Of a DNA stretch of 64,000 nt, positions 1 through 12,639 are shown one piece after another; position 1 is the first letter of the stretch; every line of letters starts with the position of its first letter. The position numbers and the translations under genes were made by a program. The DNA comes from Callorhinus ursinus. Taxonomy: Eukaryota > Chordata > Mammalia > Carnivora > Otariidae. The notes under the pieces were generated by a model, which did no database searches, was not told where the DNA came from, and saw nothing but the letters and a program-made list of their open reading frames with translations. The stretch covers positions 23,738,587 through 23,802,586 of the forward strand of contig NW_020312785.1 of assembly GCF_003265705.1 (NCBI RefSeq), written 5' to 3'.

Positions 1-344
1 TTCAAATGAGTGTTGAAGATCATGTGAACTGCTTGACTTTATAAAGAAATTGCGTGGGGAATGAGTGAAAACCATAGATTAGACTGCTCCTCAAAGTGGC
101 ATTATGACACTTTATCATGGTCATCACACATAGAATAAAACGCTTCTACGTTACACACCAGATCACTTCACTTGCAATGTGCCAGGAATGGCGCCAGGCA
201 CTTGGGCCATGGCATGGTTCCATCTTGAGATGACTGTAAGTGGAACAGGAAAGGAAGCAATTGCAGGCTGAGATAAAAGGGGAAAATCTAATTTCTTGGG
301 ATCGTGATGGGCTACAGCGTACTGAACTACTGTTAGCCACTCAA

Positions 345-1345
345 AAATAACATCACCTAATCCAAACTCTCAATCCTCATCTGCATGGTCCCAGACTTGA
401 CCTGGACTTTGCTATTACCAGTAATTGTATCTCTTGCAAAATTTCAGCCTCTACTGTCTTACCCTTCAGAATTAAGCCAAGGGATGCCTGAGTGGCTCAG
501 TCATTAGGTGCCTGCCTTCAGCTCAGGTCATGATCCCAGGATCCTGGGATCGAGCCCCACATCAGGCTCCCTGCTCAGCGGGAAGCCTGCGTCTCCCTCT
601 CTCACTCCCCCTGCTTGTGTTCCCTCTCTCGCTGTGTCTCTCTCTGTCAAATGAATAAATAAAATCTTTAAAAAAAAAAAAAGAATTAAGCCAAGTCTTC
701 AATCTTCAAATCAAATCCTTGCTTTTCTTTTCATCTCCATTACTACCATGTGCTTCACTAGCATCATCTTCTGCCTGGAATACTGCAGGAGCTTCCTAAT
801 TGGTCTCCCCCCAGTCATGCCACAACTCATTCTCTATGCATGTGGTACTCAAGTATCACATGAGTGACATTTTTAAAGTAAAATCAGATCATGTCACCTC
901 TACTATTGTCCAAAAACCTCCTGTGGTTCTCATGCACTGAACATATAATCCAACATTATTAACCAGGTAACAGGACCCTGCATAATCTAGACCACCCCCA
1001 TCTCCTTAGTGTCTCCCTTACGTATACGCCATACCCACCATCTTTCATTTCCTCAAATATGCCCCAGTCTATCGGTTTCTTATGGCCTTTTAGATGGACT
1101 GTTCTATCTGCCTGAAACGCTTTGTCTTTTACTCTGTGTCTTGGTAGCATCTTGTATTTGGTTCTCAGTTTGACCCCAATTCTTCCTGGCATATGTCACA
1201 ATTTTTAACCATAAAGTTATTTGTATAGTAGTTGCTTATTTTCTGTCTCATTCCTTCTCCCCCTTGTATTGTAATTTCCATGAAGGCAGAAATCATTTCT
1301 TTTTTGTCCACCACTGAACAGCTAGAACTAAGTAGAATGCCTAGA
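345..1345 (+). mobile_element. L2 (LINE2) 3' region, split by a SINEC
   Basis: Characteristic order of L2 3' sequence: CAGATCATGTCACCTCTACT, AAACCTCCTGTGGTTCTC, a GCCTGAAACGCTTTG stretch, CCATGAAGGCAGAAATC and AGTAGAATGCCTAGAAAG. The SINEC at 482-682 interrupts it. Limits are approximate. Confidence 0.75.
482..682 (+). mobile_element. SINEC (CAN SINE) inserted in an L2
   Basis: tRNA-Lys-derived head GGGATGCCTGAGTGGCTCAG, body GGATCGAGCCCCACATCAGG, tail AATAAATAAAATCTTT plus an A-run. The target-site duplication GAATTAAGCCAAG is present at 469-481 and 683-695. It splits an older L2 copy. Confidence 0.95.
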
Positions 1346-1582
1346 AAGAGTTATTTTGGAAAAAAATTGGGGGGGATAAACCATATTTTAGTATTTTTCA
1401 CAATTGATTTAATTTCCAGCTTTAAAAACAACTTTTTTAATGCCCACTTTGGGTAACAAAGAAACAGAGAACATTTATACCCCCAAAACATTCAATAGTA
1501 TTTTATTTTAACCTGACAAAAAAAGTTTAAATTGATAATTAAAGACAGCTTAAGCTAACTTAAATTGTATTAATTAAAATTA

Positions 1583-1735
1583 GCGACACCTGAGTGACTC
1601 AGTCAGTTGCCTGTCCAACTCTTGATCTCAGCTCAAGTCTTGATCTCAGGGTTGTGAGTTCAAGCCCCACAATGGGCTCCACACCGAGGGTGGAGGCTAC
1701 TTAAAAAATAAATAAATACATAAATAAATAATCTT
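1583..1735 (+). mobile_element. SINEC, older subtype
   Basis: A diverged head (CGACACCTGAGTGACTCAG), the CTTGATCTCAGGGTTGTGAGTT core and an AAATAAATAAATACATAA tail mark an older CAN SINE copy. The flanking direct repeat is unclear in AT-rich sequence. Confidence 0.88.
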
Positions 1736-1745
1736 AAAATTAATT

Positions 1746-3345
1746 ATACTAACAAGGTTTAGGTATGTTTTATTAAATACATTTGTCACTCGTTTCAAAA
1801 TACATACAAATGATTCTCAAGCTGGTCTGTGTATGTGGGAAAAACTTCTAGCATTTAAGTCATAAGTAAATTAGGAGGATTAAAAGGAGGAGTGATATGA
1901 TGATAAGATTTGAGAGATAACCAAATCTATCTTGTTATTTTAATATTTTTTTACAGACAGTACTGTTGAAAGGAGGAGACACTGCCAAGAATTTCCCATA
2001 AATAACTAAAACCTGAATTGATTTTCTGGAAGCCTCAAGGGGCTTTATATCTAAGCATCAACTACTGTTGAAATAATCATCTTAGTATTTTTCAGCACAT
2101 ACGAACACCATCTACTTTTTGAGATAATAAAAGGAGTGGCTCATGAGACTGGTAATGGTATATGTAACTTCTAACCCCATAATTACTGGATTGAATCTTA
2201 TCCAGGATGGTGAATCTAGTAATATTCAGCAGAAAGAAGTTGTTTTGTAGCATCCAACCTAAAGAGCTAAACTTTTCCAATTAGTCTTTTGACACAAATA
2301 TGTGTTCCAACATACCCAATGCCTTTTTTGGCCACCTAAGACTGAATAATGATTGAATAGCAAATAGTTTTCCCCAGAGCATGTACAGGGACCTTAACAT
2401 ATCTAAAAGGATAGACTTTCAAAGTAGTTAACTCTTGGTGATGAGATTGCAAGAACATGTACATATTATCACAAATAAAATACAATTTTCCAGAGTTATA
2501 GAAAAATGACCTCTGTAAGCTTATTAAATCACATTCCTTAACCTGTGGCTGGGAATAAAGAAAAAGAAATGTATAATGTGCCTCTACTCTTAAGATCTTT
2601 CTACAAATCTACTAAAGATTAATACATAACAGTTACGTGAGATAAAGGAAAAACATAAAAAGTTTGCCAAAGAAGTCAACTGAACATGTACCCTGAACCA
2701 TGTTTAACTAGCAGGGGTTTTAAGATAGAATATAACCTGTTGGTTATTTATGAATAAATAGTACATTCTCTAACAGAGCCAACTCCTCTAACACCCACAG
2801 TCAAATGGTCAGCAAACTTTGCCCTGTCTTCGACTAAAACGCCCACTGAAACTCAAAATTTCTCTTTATGCCCATTGTCACTGTCATCTCTCATGGATTC
2901 ATCTCTTCTTGGATTATGAAATACAGGTTTCTGCCTTCATATTTCATATTAAATACTCTTTGAAAAGAGAAAACAAAAAGAGAGAGAGAGAGAGAGAAAA
3001 GGAGGAAGAAAGAGAGAAGGAAAGAATTTTTATGTCTTTCAAAAAGAAAATGACCACGATCTTCTCTCTTACTATAGTAACTAAAGGATGCTGCTCTTAC
3101 TTTTCCCAACAAATAAAGAATTCCCTCCACAATATATTCACTTGAAGGTATAATGTGTCTATACTTGATTTATGACACAATTTAAACCTGACATCTGGAT
3201 GCAACAAGTGATCTGACAGGCCTGCTACTTACATCATGGAGATAACAGAACTTTTTTCCCTGATTTTCTGATTTTTATTTCTCAGTTACTTAATATGATA
3301 AAATAACTATAAGCCCAATAACAAAAATCTAAAAATAATCATTAA
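1746..3345. other. Intronic sequence, nothing recognised apart from the AG tract
   Basis: AT-rich, no exon-like frame with splice sites and no known repeat family seen. Confidence 0.6.
2974..3030 (+). repeat. (AG)n and GA-rich tract
   Basis: A run of about eleven AG units followed by GGAGGAAGAAAGAGAGAAGG. It is purine on the plus strand. Confidence 0.9.
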
Positions 3346-3350
3346 AGGCA

Positions 3351-3702
3351 GCTATGGACCAAATGTTTCTGTCTCCCTCCCCCTCCCCCAAATGTATATG
3401 TTTAAGTGTTAATCCCCAGTGGGATGTTATTTGGAGATGGGGAATTCAGGTGGTAATACGGGTTGGATGAGTTCATGGGGGTAGAACCCCCAGGATGGGA
3501 CTGGTGTCCTCACACAGGGATAAAAAAGACCAAAGCCCTCTCTCTACCATGGGAGGAAACCAAGAAAAAAGCTCTCACCAGAACTGGACCATGTTGGCAC
3601 CCTGATCTCCAACTTCCCAGCCTCCAGAAATAAATAAATGTTTGTTGTTTAAGCCACCCAGTACATGGTATTCTTTTTATAGCAGCACAAGCCAATAAAG
3701 AC
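3351..3702 (+). mobile_element. MaLR-type LTR (MST/MLT1-like), solitary
   Basis: Starts GCTATGGACCAAATGTTT, continues GTTAATCCCCAGTGGGATGT and GGAATTCAGGTGGTAA, ends TTTAAGCCACCCAGTACATG then ATAGCAGCACAAGCC. A 5-bp target duplication, AGGCA, at 3346-3350 and 3703-3707 fits an LTR insertion. It is non-coding. Confidence 0.85.
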
Positions 3703-3707
3703 AGGCA

Positions 3708-6700
3708 AAAACAAAAGAATATATTCGACTGACAGTAAAAACTCAAGTGTTTAATAATCATAATCATGTCATAGAACTTAGCAATGCTGCCTCTTACTTA
3801 AGTGAATACATAAATTTAATTAGAAAAAATATGAATGTTATCCCAACTGAAAAAGTTATAAAACTGAATTTTTTCATTTGTCCCTGAAAGAAAAATGATT
3901 TGACTCAACACTATTGCATGTCCTGCATTAGCATTGAAGATTTTAAGGTAAGGGTAAATTTCTCATACCACTGATTTCAATTCAAGGTGGAATTAAATAT
4001 ATTCAACACATTTTTTACTTAACCAGAAATTAATTTAGAAAATTTACTTACTGAGGCATTTTACTTATATTTTAGTATATTAATGCACATATATTTAAAT
4101 TTAAAATGAAGTGAGTCCATTTTCAAGTCAGAAGCATCAGATCCCATTTATATAAAAATAATCTTGGTGTTTGATGAAAAGAGATAAAGAGGAAAAAAAT
4201 AATGAAAGTCACAGGACCAACAACTAAATTTATGATTTATAATTTATGATTTATAATTATGTGCCAGTCACTGTGCTACACACTTTATATGCATAATTTC
4301 ACTTAATCATGAATCAATTTTGGAACAAAGAATCAGTTCATTTTAGAATGTAAGTGTACCAGGAAGCAAAAAGATTTTTAAATCATTAAACTAAATGACT
4401 AACATTCTTCCTTTGCTCTTGAAAACAAAAATAATATATAAAAAAGGTTTTAGAATGTAGTGAAAGCACTTGAAAATGGCTAGTTAAAAAATAAAACAAA
4501 GTAAAGGAAACAGTAGTTTTAAATATGCAATATAAAGCAAATTCAATTTCAAAGATAAGTCTATCAGGGAACAATGTGTGTGTGTGTATAAACTGTATAA
4601 ATAATTCTAGTGTCTGACCATAATAGAGGTCAGATTGATTATGTATGTGCACACAATCAACCAACTGATCAATATTTTAAAATATAATGGCATATTCTAC
4701 TTCCACGTGCTCATCTGAACCATTTCACCTCCAGGAGTAATCCCTTCCATCTTCCAAGGTCCAGATTTTAGGAATGCATTCTACTGTACCTAGGTAAAGA
4801 CATGGCTACTTGACATCCATGGTTAGTTTACTTTATCATTTTACCCAAAGGAGGAAAATTGGATAAATCAAATTCTAAATCACTTTGATGAGTATCATTT
4901 AATAACAACAAAAGATCATGCTATATTCAAAGTCGTGGGAAAATATTACCTCAAAATATAAACATTTACCCCAAAGTAATTGCTATTAAAATGTACCCCA
5001 GTTAATAAAATCTGGGAAGACTTAATCTTTGATTAATTGGACAAAATGTTTATTTTTGTTTGTTTTTTTTTCCAGGAAAGATAGTTCCCTGGTTTTGCTG
5101 CTAAGACAGCTAGCAGATGTCTGCCTAGTCTGAAGGGAATTTCTTTTCCTCAGAGAAAACAGCTTAAATAGGAAACAAATAGCCATATGCTAACTGTGCA
5201 CTGCTTAGCAGATGATGTAGAGGGCCACGTTCTACGATGGAAAGCATGAGGGTCAAGGTTCAGATTAATTTTCCTTAAAATTCAATGCAATTACCCAAGA
5301 TCAAATTACTTATTAAATATAAGTTTTGTCCAAGAACTGTGCTATCAATTTGTGTGCCAGGAACAAAATGAAGTTCTAAATTTAGGAAGTGATTATGTTG
5401 GGTTCAGGAGAATGGAGAATGGACCCATAAAATATTTTCCTAAACATTTAGTAGACTCTTGAATAGAGCTAATACAAGACAAACAAGAGAATACCACTTG
5501 CAAGACCATTTTAGAAAACTTACTTTGAAACTGAATTAGATAAAGAGTAAAGTTTTCATAAATCTTAGAAACAGCAAGTGATATCTAAATTTTCCAATTG
5601 AATGTTCCCTTCAAGATATAGCATTCTTGGCTTGCAAAGAAAAATAAGAATTAAAAAAATAAATTAAAAAAATACATCTGTGATTAATTTTTTTTCCTTT
5701 ACAGAGATAAACTTCCAAAAATTCCAGGAAACTTTAGTAAGGACCATCATATATTTCTTAGTATTCCAATTTTTTAGACTTTATAATTGTGTGAGGTAAC
5801 TTTTTAATTGCATCGAAACTGAGTTTTCAAGAACAAGAAATGCAGCTTTCTCTACATGGCAAGGATTGGCACCCAAAGGCTGGCCAGTGCTTTTCACTGG
5901 GTCTAACCTGGTTATAATTGAGATTTAAATGAAAATAAAAAATAAACAATCCTAAAAATAACCAATAAATGCAATCCTTTTGGTGTACTTTTTAAATTTC
6001 AATAAATATTAAAAACACAAAAGACACGATTATCATTTCTGTACAGAAACAAGGGTTTTCAATGGCATTCAGTATCTTTTTATTCCAGTGTTTGTGAGAT
6101 TGACAATTGTTAGGAACCGAGAAATTCAGTTGTTGTTACAGCTGTAAAACTTGGTTTAAAGGCAAATAAAACACAGATAAATGTTTTTAAAAGCATTACC
6201 AACAACTGCGCTGTGAAATCCGGGTTGCCTCTAGACACTTTTGTTAATGCTATTACTTTGGCCTACAGTGTCGCTAAGAAATTAGATGCAATCTTTGTCT
6301 TCCTGTGTCTTTGGGAAGAATAAGAATAGTTCTTACTGAACTTCTGGAACCTAAACTAAGAAAATGTGAAAAAAAAAAAACCGTAGTAATATTCTCCAGG
6401 AAAAAATAAAACCAAACTAGAACCATACTTTACAGATTTAACCCACAGCAAATATGGCCTGTTTCCCTGGACCTCCACCCCCGACCCCCACCTCCCAACA
6501 TACACACACAACTTGGTTGTTCATGTAACACACTAAAGGCAATTTTCCATTTTAGGACCACAAACACATTTTACAATGGTGAATTAACAGTAACCATTGC
6601 CTAAAATAAATAACTGAAATACAGGTGAAATATGTCACTACGTATCTATCTGTAGTGCACTAAAGCCCGAATTTACTAAATAATTTTTTAAACACACAGA

Positions 6701-7594
6701 ACCCATTTTAACTCCAGAGCACTTAATTTTTCCCATATAACTTAGGTTACAAAATAATACAATTTATCCAAATAAAAACATGCTGTTAATTATTGTAATC
6801 AAACAAGTACAAAAATTGTTGAAAACAAACACTACTCACCCTTTTTTCAGGGTTTAGAATAGTTTTTATTATCACTAATAAAAATCTTTATTACCAAACT
6901 ATCCTTATGAATATCAAAATATGTTTGATAAATATACAATATACATTCTGCCTTTCTACATATATGAATTGTTAATGAATATGATCTTAAAGAATTGTTT
7001 AAAGTACCTTAACTGAATTTTATTCAGTAAATTATAATATTCTCTTTTCTCTGGAGCTTGAAATGTTTTGGAGACATACTGAGAAATAGCACACTAAAAT
7101 TTGTGATTTATGCATTCAGGGACTGCATATTTGAATATTTTACTGATAAAAGTTATATAATGATCTTATGTCTGGTTTCAGTTCCTTGAAGGTATATTTG
7201 TTGACTAAGACTGGAAAAGCATTTCCCGTAATGGATTCACGAGGTAATGGAATGTCTTGCTTAGAAAAAGAATTTAACTGGAAACTAATAATGTCTTTTA
7301 AAATAGCTACACAAAAGCCAGATTAGAAAAACACAGCTCTCTAAATCCCAGTGCATTAAGGGTATCTTGATCATCTAAAGTAAAACTAAAGGAGTTTTGA
7401 AAGGCGAGATCTAGAGGGTAAGCATTTAGATGTTCTATTCAAGTCTATAATCTTTTCTAAAAATTCTGGCAATGATCAGAATGCAAGTAGAGTAAGAAAT
7501 AACACAGAAACACAACATGATCTCAGATATATATTTCTATTGGTACACACTTCATTTATAAGGAATTATAACTTCAGAGAATAAACAATTACTC
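3708..7594. other. Intronic sequence, mostly unassigned
   Basis: AT-rich with short A and T runs. Apart from the fragment at 4225 I see no repeat or coding signal. The Ig2 exon was sought here and not found. Confidence 0.6.
4225..4335 (-). mobile_element. AT-rich tandem and MIR 3' fragment
   Basis: Two near-copies of ATTTATGATTTATAA (4229-4258) precede GTGCCAGTCACTGTGCTACACAC and TAATTTCACTTAATC, which resemble the reverse complement of a MIR 3' end. Confidence 0.5.
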
Positions 7595-7690
7595 TGTTTT
7601 TCCTTCTGATCTTCAGTTTCTTATCTACCAAAAATAAGAGTTGGCCTAGGTCATCTACACCCATCTTTCTTGATTCTCTGTATTTGTTTT
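7595..7690 (+). mobile_element. MIR-family fragment
   Basis: CTTCAGTTTCTTATCTACCA followed by AGTTGGCCTAGGTCATCTAC resembles the 3' half of MIR-type SINEs. It is short and diverged. Confidence 0.45.
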
Positions 7691-7862
7691 CAAAGGTTAA
7701 CTTAATTTTATCTCCACAAGTAATAAGTGTTCTTAAATATAAATGTGTCCAAAAGTAGAAGAATATTAATATCATAACCTGAAAGAAGAGTGTATCAAAA
7801 TATATATATCCTTTTATAAAAACATTTAAACTTTTGCCTGCACCACATTTAAATTTGCGAAG

Positions 7863-7950
7863 AGAGAAAAGAGACGAAAGAAAGAAAGAAAGAAAGAAGA
7901 AAGAAACAAAGAAACAAAGAAAGAAAGAAAGAAAGAAAGAAGAAAGAAAG
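7863..7950 (+). repeat. (GAAA)n purine microsatellite, left side of the gap
   Basis: GAAA and AAGAAAGAAAC units run unbroken into the gap. The strand is almost all purine, so the ROBO1 transcript carries UUUC/UUCU repeats. Confidence 0.95.
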
Positions 7951-8050
7951 NNNNNNNNNNNNNNNNNNNNNNNNNNNNNNNNNNNNNNNNNNNNNNNNNN
8001 NNNNNNNNNNNNNNNNNNNNNNNNNNNNNNNNNNNNNNNNNNNNNNNNNN
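7951..8050. other. Assembly gap (100 N)
   Basis: Exactly 100 N bases stand inside a GAAA/GGAA tract. A round 100 is a conventional placeholder for a gap of unknown size, so the real length here is undetermined. Confidence 0.97.
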
Positions 8051-8217
8051 AAAAAATATGAAGAGATAGAGGGAAGGATGGAGGGAGGGAGAAGGAGAAA
8101 GGACAAGAAGAGGGAGAGAGAGGGGGGAGGGGGAGGGTTAGAGAGGGAGGGGGAGAAAGAGAGGAAGGAAGGAAGGAAGGAAGGAAGGAAGGAAGGAAGG
8201 AAGGAAGGGGAAAAAGA
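8051..8217 (+). repeat. GGAA/GGGA purine tract, right side of the gap
   Basis: Mixed GA-rich sequence with GGGAGGG blocks leads into a run of about a dozen GGAA units (8162-8207). It is purine on the plus strand with very few interruptions. Confidence 0.95.
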
Positions 8218-9134
8218 AAAGTAGCCTGCTGCTGTGATTACAGCTTTTATACATCTCACTTACGTAGTTTTAAGATTTTCACGGAGAATCAAAGCAATAA
8301 GAGAAAGTACAATAAGTTTGTGATCAATTAAATGTGAAGAGAAATATAAACTTGAGTTTCAAGCAAATGTTTTAAAAATGTGAATGGCTAGTCTGGCATA
8401 GTTTAAATGGTTACTTTCGTTTTTTTTATCTAATTAAATTTTATGCTCATGTTAGACATCTTTGGCATTCTGTCTCACCCTAAGTACTACATGGTTCTAT
8501 GAGTGTGATCTAGATTCTTGGAGACTGATTCCACATTAATAATCTGATTAAGCTGGAAAATCTGTCTCTAAATTCCTTTCTATGTCTATAATTGCATAAC
8601 TATCCGTGGATCCATATATTCAAGTTCTAGTTGAATGTTAGAGACAATGTTAGAGATTATGAAGCTGATTATATAGTTATAATTTTGAACATAAATTGTA
8701 TCAAAATATCAATCATCTTGGAAAACATCATCTATACATATATACATAGATATGTATACAGTTTCACCTGTAATTTTATGTAAAGTATATTAGAGAACTA
8801 AATTTCATTTGTGTTTCCAACCAATCCCTATGCAATTCTCAATTGTACCTATAATACACACAACGGATTCTTCCAAGGATATGAAACTTTCTGGCTACCT
8901 CTTGAATGTTTACTGAAAATAAAAGAAGAGAAGCCCGATTTGTATTCAAATACATTACACACCTAACAATTTAATCATTAGCCAAGAGATCCTTCTTGAG
9001 GTCACTGCAAATGAACTGCATTTGCTATTTGTGTCAATAAACTAAACCATCAACTACCTGAGGATTACATATACAGGTTTTCCTCTCAGCGTGCACTAGA
9101 GTAGCCAAAGTAATAAAGTATGAGGCACATACAT
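8218..9134. other. Intronic sequence, nothing recognised
   Basis: AT-rich sequence between the purine tract and duplication copy A. Confidence 0.6.
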
Positions 9135-9338
9135 CTGCTCTTTATATAGGTTTTTCTATCTTCCTAACTAATAAAAAAGTATGTGTGTGTATACACTTTC
9201 CCAGAGTTTGAATTAATAAATTAATTTCATTAGTTGCCAATAATGATGTTAACATTTAACATACTTCAAAGATGAAATGTTGTATAATTGAGTTTAAATA
9301 ATTAAATATAATATAAAATGAAAAAGGATATTGGGTAA
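9135..9338. repeat. Direct duplication, copy A (downstream of the exon in the transcript)
   Basis: This 204-bp block begins CTGCTCTTTATATAGG and ends GATATTGGGTAA. It recurs at 10848-11061 in the same orientation. By eye there are seven substitutions, six of them transitions, and a 10-base shorter GT run here, giving about 96-97% identity outside the microsatellite. The flanks of the two copies are unrelated. No poly-A tail, terminal repeat or target-site duplication is seen, and it is not a known repeat family to me. Confidence 0.95.
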
Positions 9339-9726
9339 TATTTCTCTACCTATAGCTTTACCAAAAGTATAATATATTTCTAAGAATTAGAAACAGTTTA
9401 AAACCATATCTTATACTCCCAGTTGAAAGTATTTCCCCAAATGAAAACAAATGAAAAATACCCCATGCTATTCTTTTCACAGAAACACTTGTATTCAATC
9501 TATTTGAAAGCAACAACGGAGAAGGATAAATCAATTTTTTAAGAATAAATCAATTTCAATGAAAACATTCAACAGAAAGCAGCTCCAAATCCAAAGTAGA
9601 ATGGTTCATCAACTATGTGCAAATCCAAAATTAGCTTGAATAACCCGCTATGATGAGAAATATATATAAAAAAAAATCAAATAGGTAGAGGATTGTATTC
9701 ATACAAAAAGCTAGAAATTTTCCTCA

Positions 9727-10185
<459 letters not shown>

Positions 10186-10339
10186 TATTATCACGTGGAA
10201 ACAATTAAAAGTCTTTTTTCAAAAGCCTAGGTGTAAGCACTACTATATGAACAGGGCATAATAGTGACCCTGTATTTACTCCCAACCCTATTTACTAATT
10301 AATCCTAATGGTGTCCACCTCAACTACACCTTCCAATTC

Positions 10340-10500
10340 TTGAATCCTTTTGAACCTTCACCTAGAAAGTGCTCTTGCTTAAACTTTGCCTGTACAAATC
10401 CTGTCTGCTCTTCAAATCCCTTGTCCACAAAGCCTTTCAGAAGCCTTCACCCCGTCTGTATTTACCATATATGTGCCTGTTTTTGCAGAGAACCATGAGA
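10340..10500 (+). mobile_element. Possible L2 fragment
   Basis: CTTCAAATCCCTTGTCCACAAAGCCTTTC then CACCCCGTCTGTATTTACC follows the L2 3' pattern. It is followed by unassigned sequence up to the SINEC at 10592. Confidence 0.4.
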
Positions 10501-10591
10501 GAGACTTGTAGAGCGTTACAAATAATAGCATGGCTTCTTAAAATCTCCTTTGTAACTAACATTAATCAACACTTTAAAAAAACCTAATCTG

Positions 10592-10796
10592 GGGGTTCCT
10601 GGGTGGCTCAGTGCTTAAACGTCTGCCTTCGGCTCAGGTCATGATCCCAGGGTCCTGGGATGGAGCCCCGCAGCGGGCTCCCTGCTCCGCGGGGAGCCTG
10701 CTTCGCCCTCTCCAGCATCCCCCTGCTTGTGTTCTCTCTCTTGCTGTCTCTCCCTATCAAATAAATAAGTAAAATCTTTAAAAAAACAAAAAAACA
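10592..10796 (+). mobile_element. SINEC about 430 bp upstream of the ROBO1 exon
   Basis: Near-full-length copy with head GGGGTTCCTGGGTGGCTCAG, body GGATGGAGCCCCGCAGCGGG and an AATAAGTAAAATCTTT tail. The target-site duplication AAAACCTAATCTG / AAAACCTAGTCTG ends at about 10591 and 10810. It is antisense to ROBO1. Confidence 0.95.
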
Positions 10797-10847
10797 GAAA
10801 ACCTAGTCTGCAGACCAATGAACATCATATTCAAGTATACAATGAAA

Positions 10848-11061
10848 CTGCTCTTCATATAGGTTTCTCTATCTTCCTAACTAATAAAAAAGTGTGTGTG
10901 TGTGTGTGTGTGTATACACTTTCCCAGAGTTTGAGTTAATAAATTAATTTCATTAGTTGCCAATAATGATGTTAACGTTTAACATACTTCAAAGATGAAA
11001 TGTTATATAATTGAGTTTAAATAATTAAATATAATATAAAATGAAAAAGGATATTGCGTAA
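10848..11061. repeat. Direct duplication, copy B (upstream of the exon in the transcript)
   Basis: This 214-bp block begins CTGCTCTTCATATAGG and ends GATATTGCGTAA. It pairs with copy A at 9135-9338, with a start-to-start spacing of 1713 bp. The GT run (10892-10914) is expanded by ten bases relative to copy A. It begins 37 bases past the target-site duplication of the SINEC at 10592. The Ig1 exon lies between the two copies. Confidence 0.95.
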
Positions 11062-11269
11062 GGGACTGCATTCTATTATTACATAGTAAGTGAGATCCTG
11101 AGTGTGTGTGTCATTTAAATATTTCCTATGTCTGTACCTTATTTTCTCCAATGAGATTATAACTTCTAAAACAGGGATCAAGATTCATATTTTTTAATAT
11201 TCCTACATACTGCTGCTGTGGATAAATTTAATATGTAAATTTCTTAAGGATTTCTCAAATGCTACAGCC

Positions 11270-12050
11270 CAAGGCTTAATTTAATTGCACCCCAAACCTT
11301 GCTCTTATCTAGCCATCCAATCTCAGTGAATAATGCAACATAGAAACCAGGCTTCCTTGACACCTCTCTTTCCCCTCCTCCTCCTTGATATTTCTCAAAT
11401 CAATCTACTCATCTCCGTCTCTATAGCCAGCTACCAACCCAGGTCAAACAATCATCAATTCCCATCTGGATTTAGGAAAGCTCTTAAATCGCTTCACTTC
11501 AGTATAGCCAGAAGAAGGCTTTGAAATGCAAATACCATCTAGGTTCTCCCCTACTCCAGTGGCTCTTAAAATAAACTCATTGCTCTTAAGATAAAGTCCT
11601 TAACAAGATCTACAAGAATGTGTTCATTCCCCTATCTAGCTCTCCAGACTCTTCCTGTTCCACTTCTTTCTCTGCTTTCTTCACCCCACCTTGTGCTAGT
11701 TCACAAATACAACACGCTTCCTCCTGCCACAGGCCTACACCTGCTTGCGCTCTAAATGATTTCACCCTAGTTAGTATCCACTTTCCTTTCAAATCTCTGC
11801 CCTCCCTGATCTTTCCAAAAAAAAGTTAAGTGCTCCTTTTATAAACCTAAATAGCCCTATATAGCTACATTTGGTAAGAATAATCAGAATTACAATTTAA
11901 ATTTTTTTGTTTGATGCTTGGGAATCCTGGCTTTCCCATTCCTCTGTAAGATCTATGGGTCTGGTTTTGCTCATGGTTGCTTCCCTTATGCCTGGCAGAG
12001 TGCTGAGCATACTATAGGGACTCAATAAATATGTGTTAAATGAATGAAGT
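11270..12050 (+). mobile_element. L2 3' region
   Basis: Order of L2-like blocks: TAAAGTCCTTAACAAGATCTAC, TTCCTCCTGCCACAGGCC, CAAATCTCTGCCCTCCCTGA, then TGCCTGGCAGAGTGCTGAGC and the terminal CTCAATAAATATGTGTTAAA with TGAATGAAG. It looks like one long, old copy. Confidence 0.75.
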
Positions 12051-12639
12051 CCTAATGGGGAAGACCTATTTGAGTAGAATGATCTGAAACTTAATAACCA
12101 TGTATTCTACAAAAAGATGTTAAAAGATTACATTTTTCTTAATGAATGAAATGAACAGATGATGAAGCTTAAAGAACATTCGCCTATATCAACCGTGAAG
12201 TAACAAAAACTGTCATCTGAAAAATTAAGTAATAGTTTTGTAATCTGAAATACTAAGAAACAGCTTTAGTTGTTTAGTCAATACGTGGTATACAACATAC
12301 TATAAAGTCTTTATATGAAACCAGCCTCTAAAGGAGGAAGAAATAAACCAGCAACATGGAGAAAAAATCACTTGGAAACTCATACTTTCTCACAAAGGCT
12401 ATACTGAAGTCAAATGAAATTTAAATTAGATTTTAGATTACTCAATCGCAAATGCTATATAATTTCAAAAAAAAAACATTATATATGACCAGCCTTGACT
12501 TTGGTTGTAATTATGAAGGGTGGATGCTAATGAGGATCAACTACTGAGGTAACAGATATTTAATTAAAACACACATTATTTTAAATTCTGAAAGTCCATT
12601 TCAGATGGGAAAGAGGGATGCATAGTTTTCTATGAGGAA

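Noticed and set aside
482..682. tRNA genes in SINEC heads
   Set aside because: The tRNA-Lys similarity belongs to the SINE promoter. No copy has an intact tRNA acceptor stem and 3' half.
7834..8259. Low-complexity frames rich in K/E/R or S/L/P
   Set aside because: They are translations of the purine tract and the N gap.
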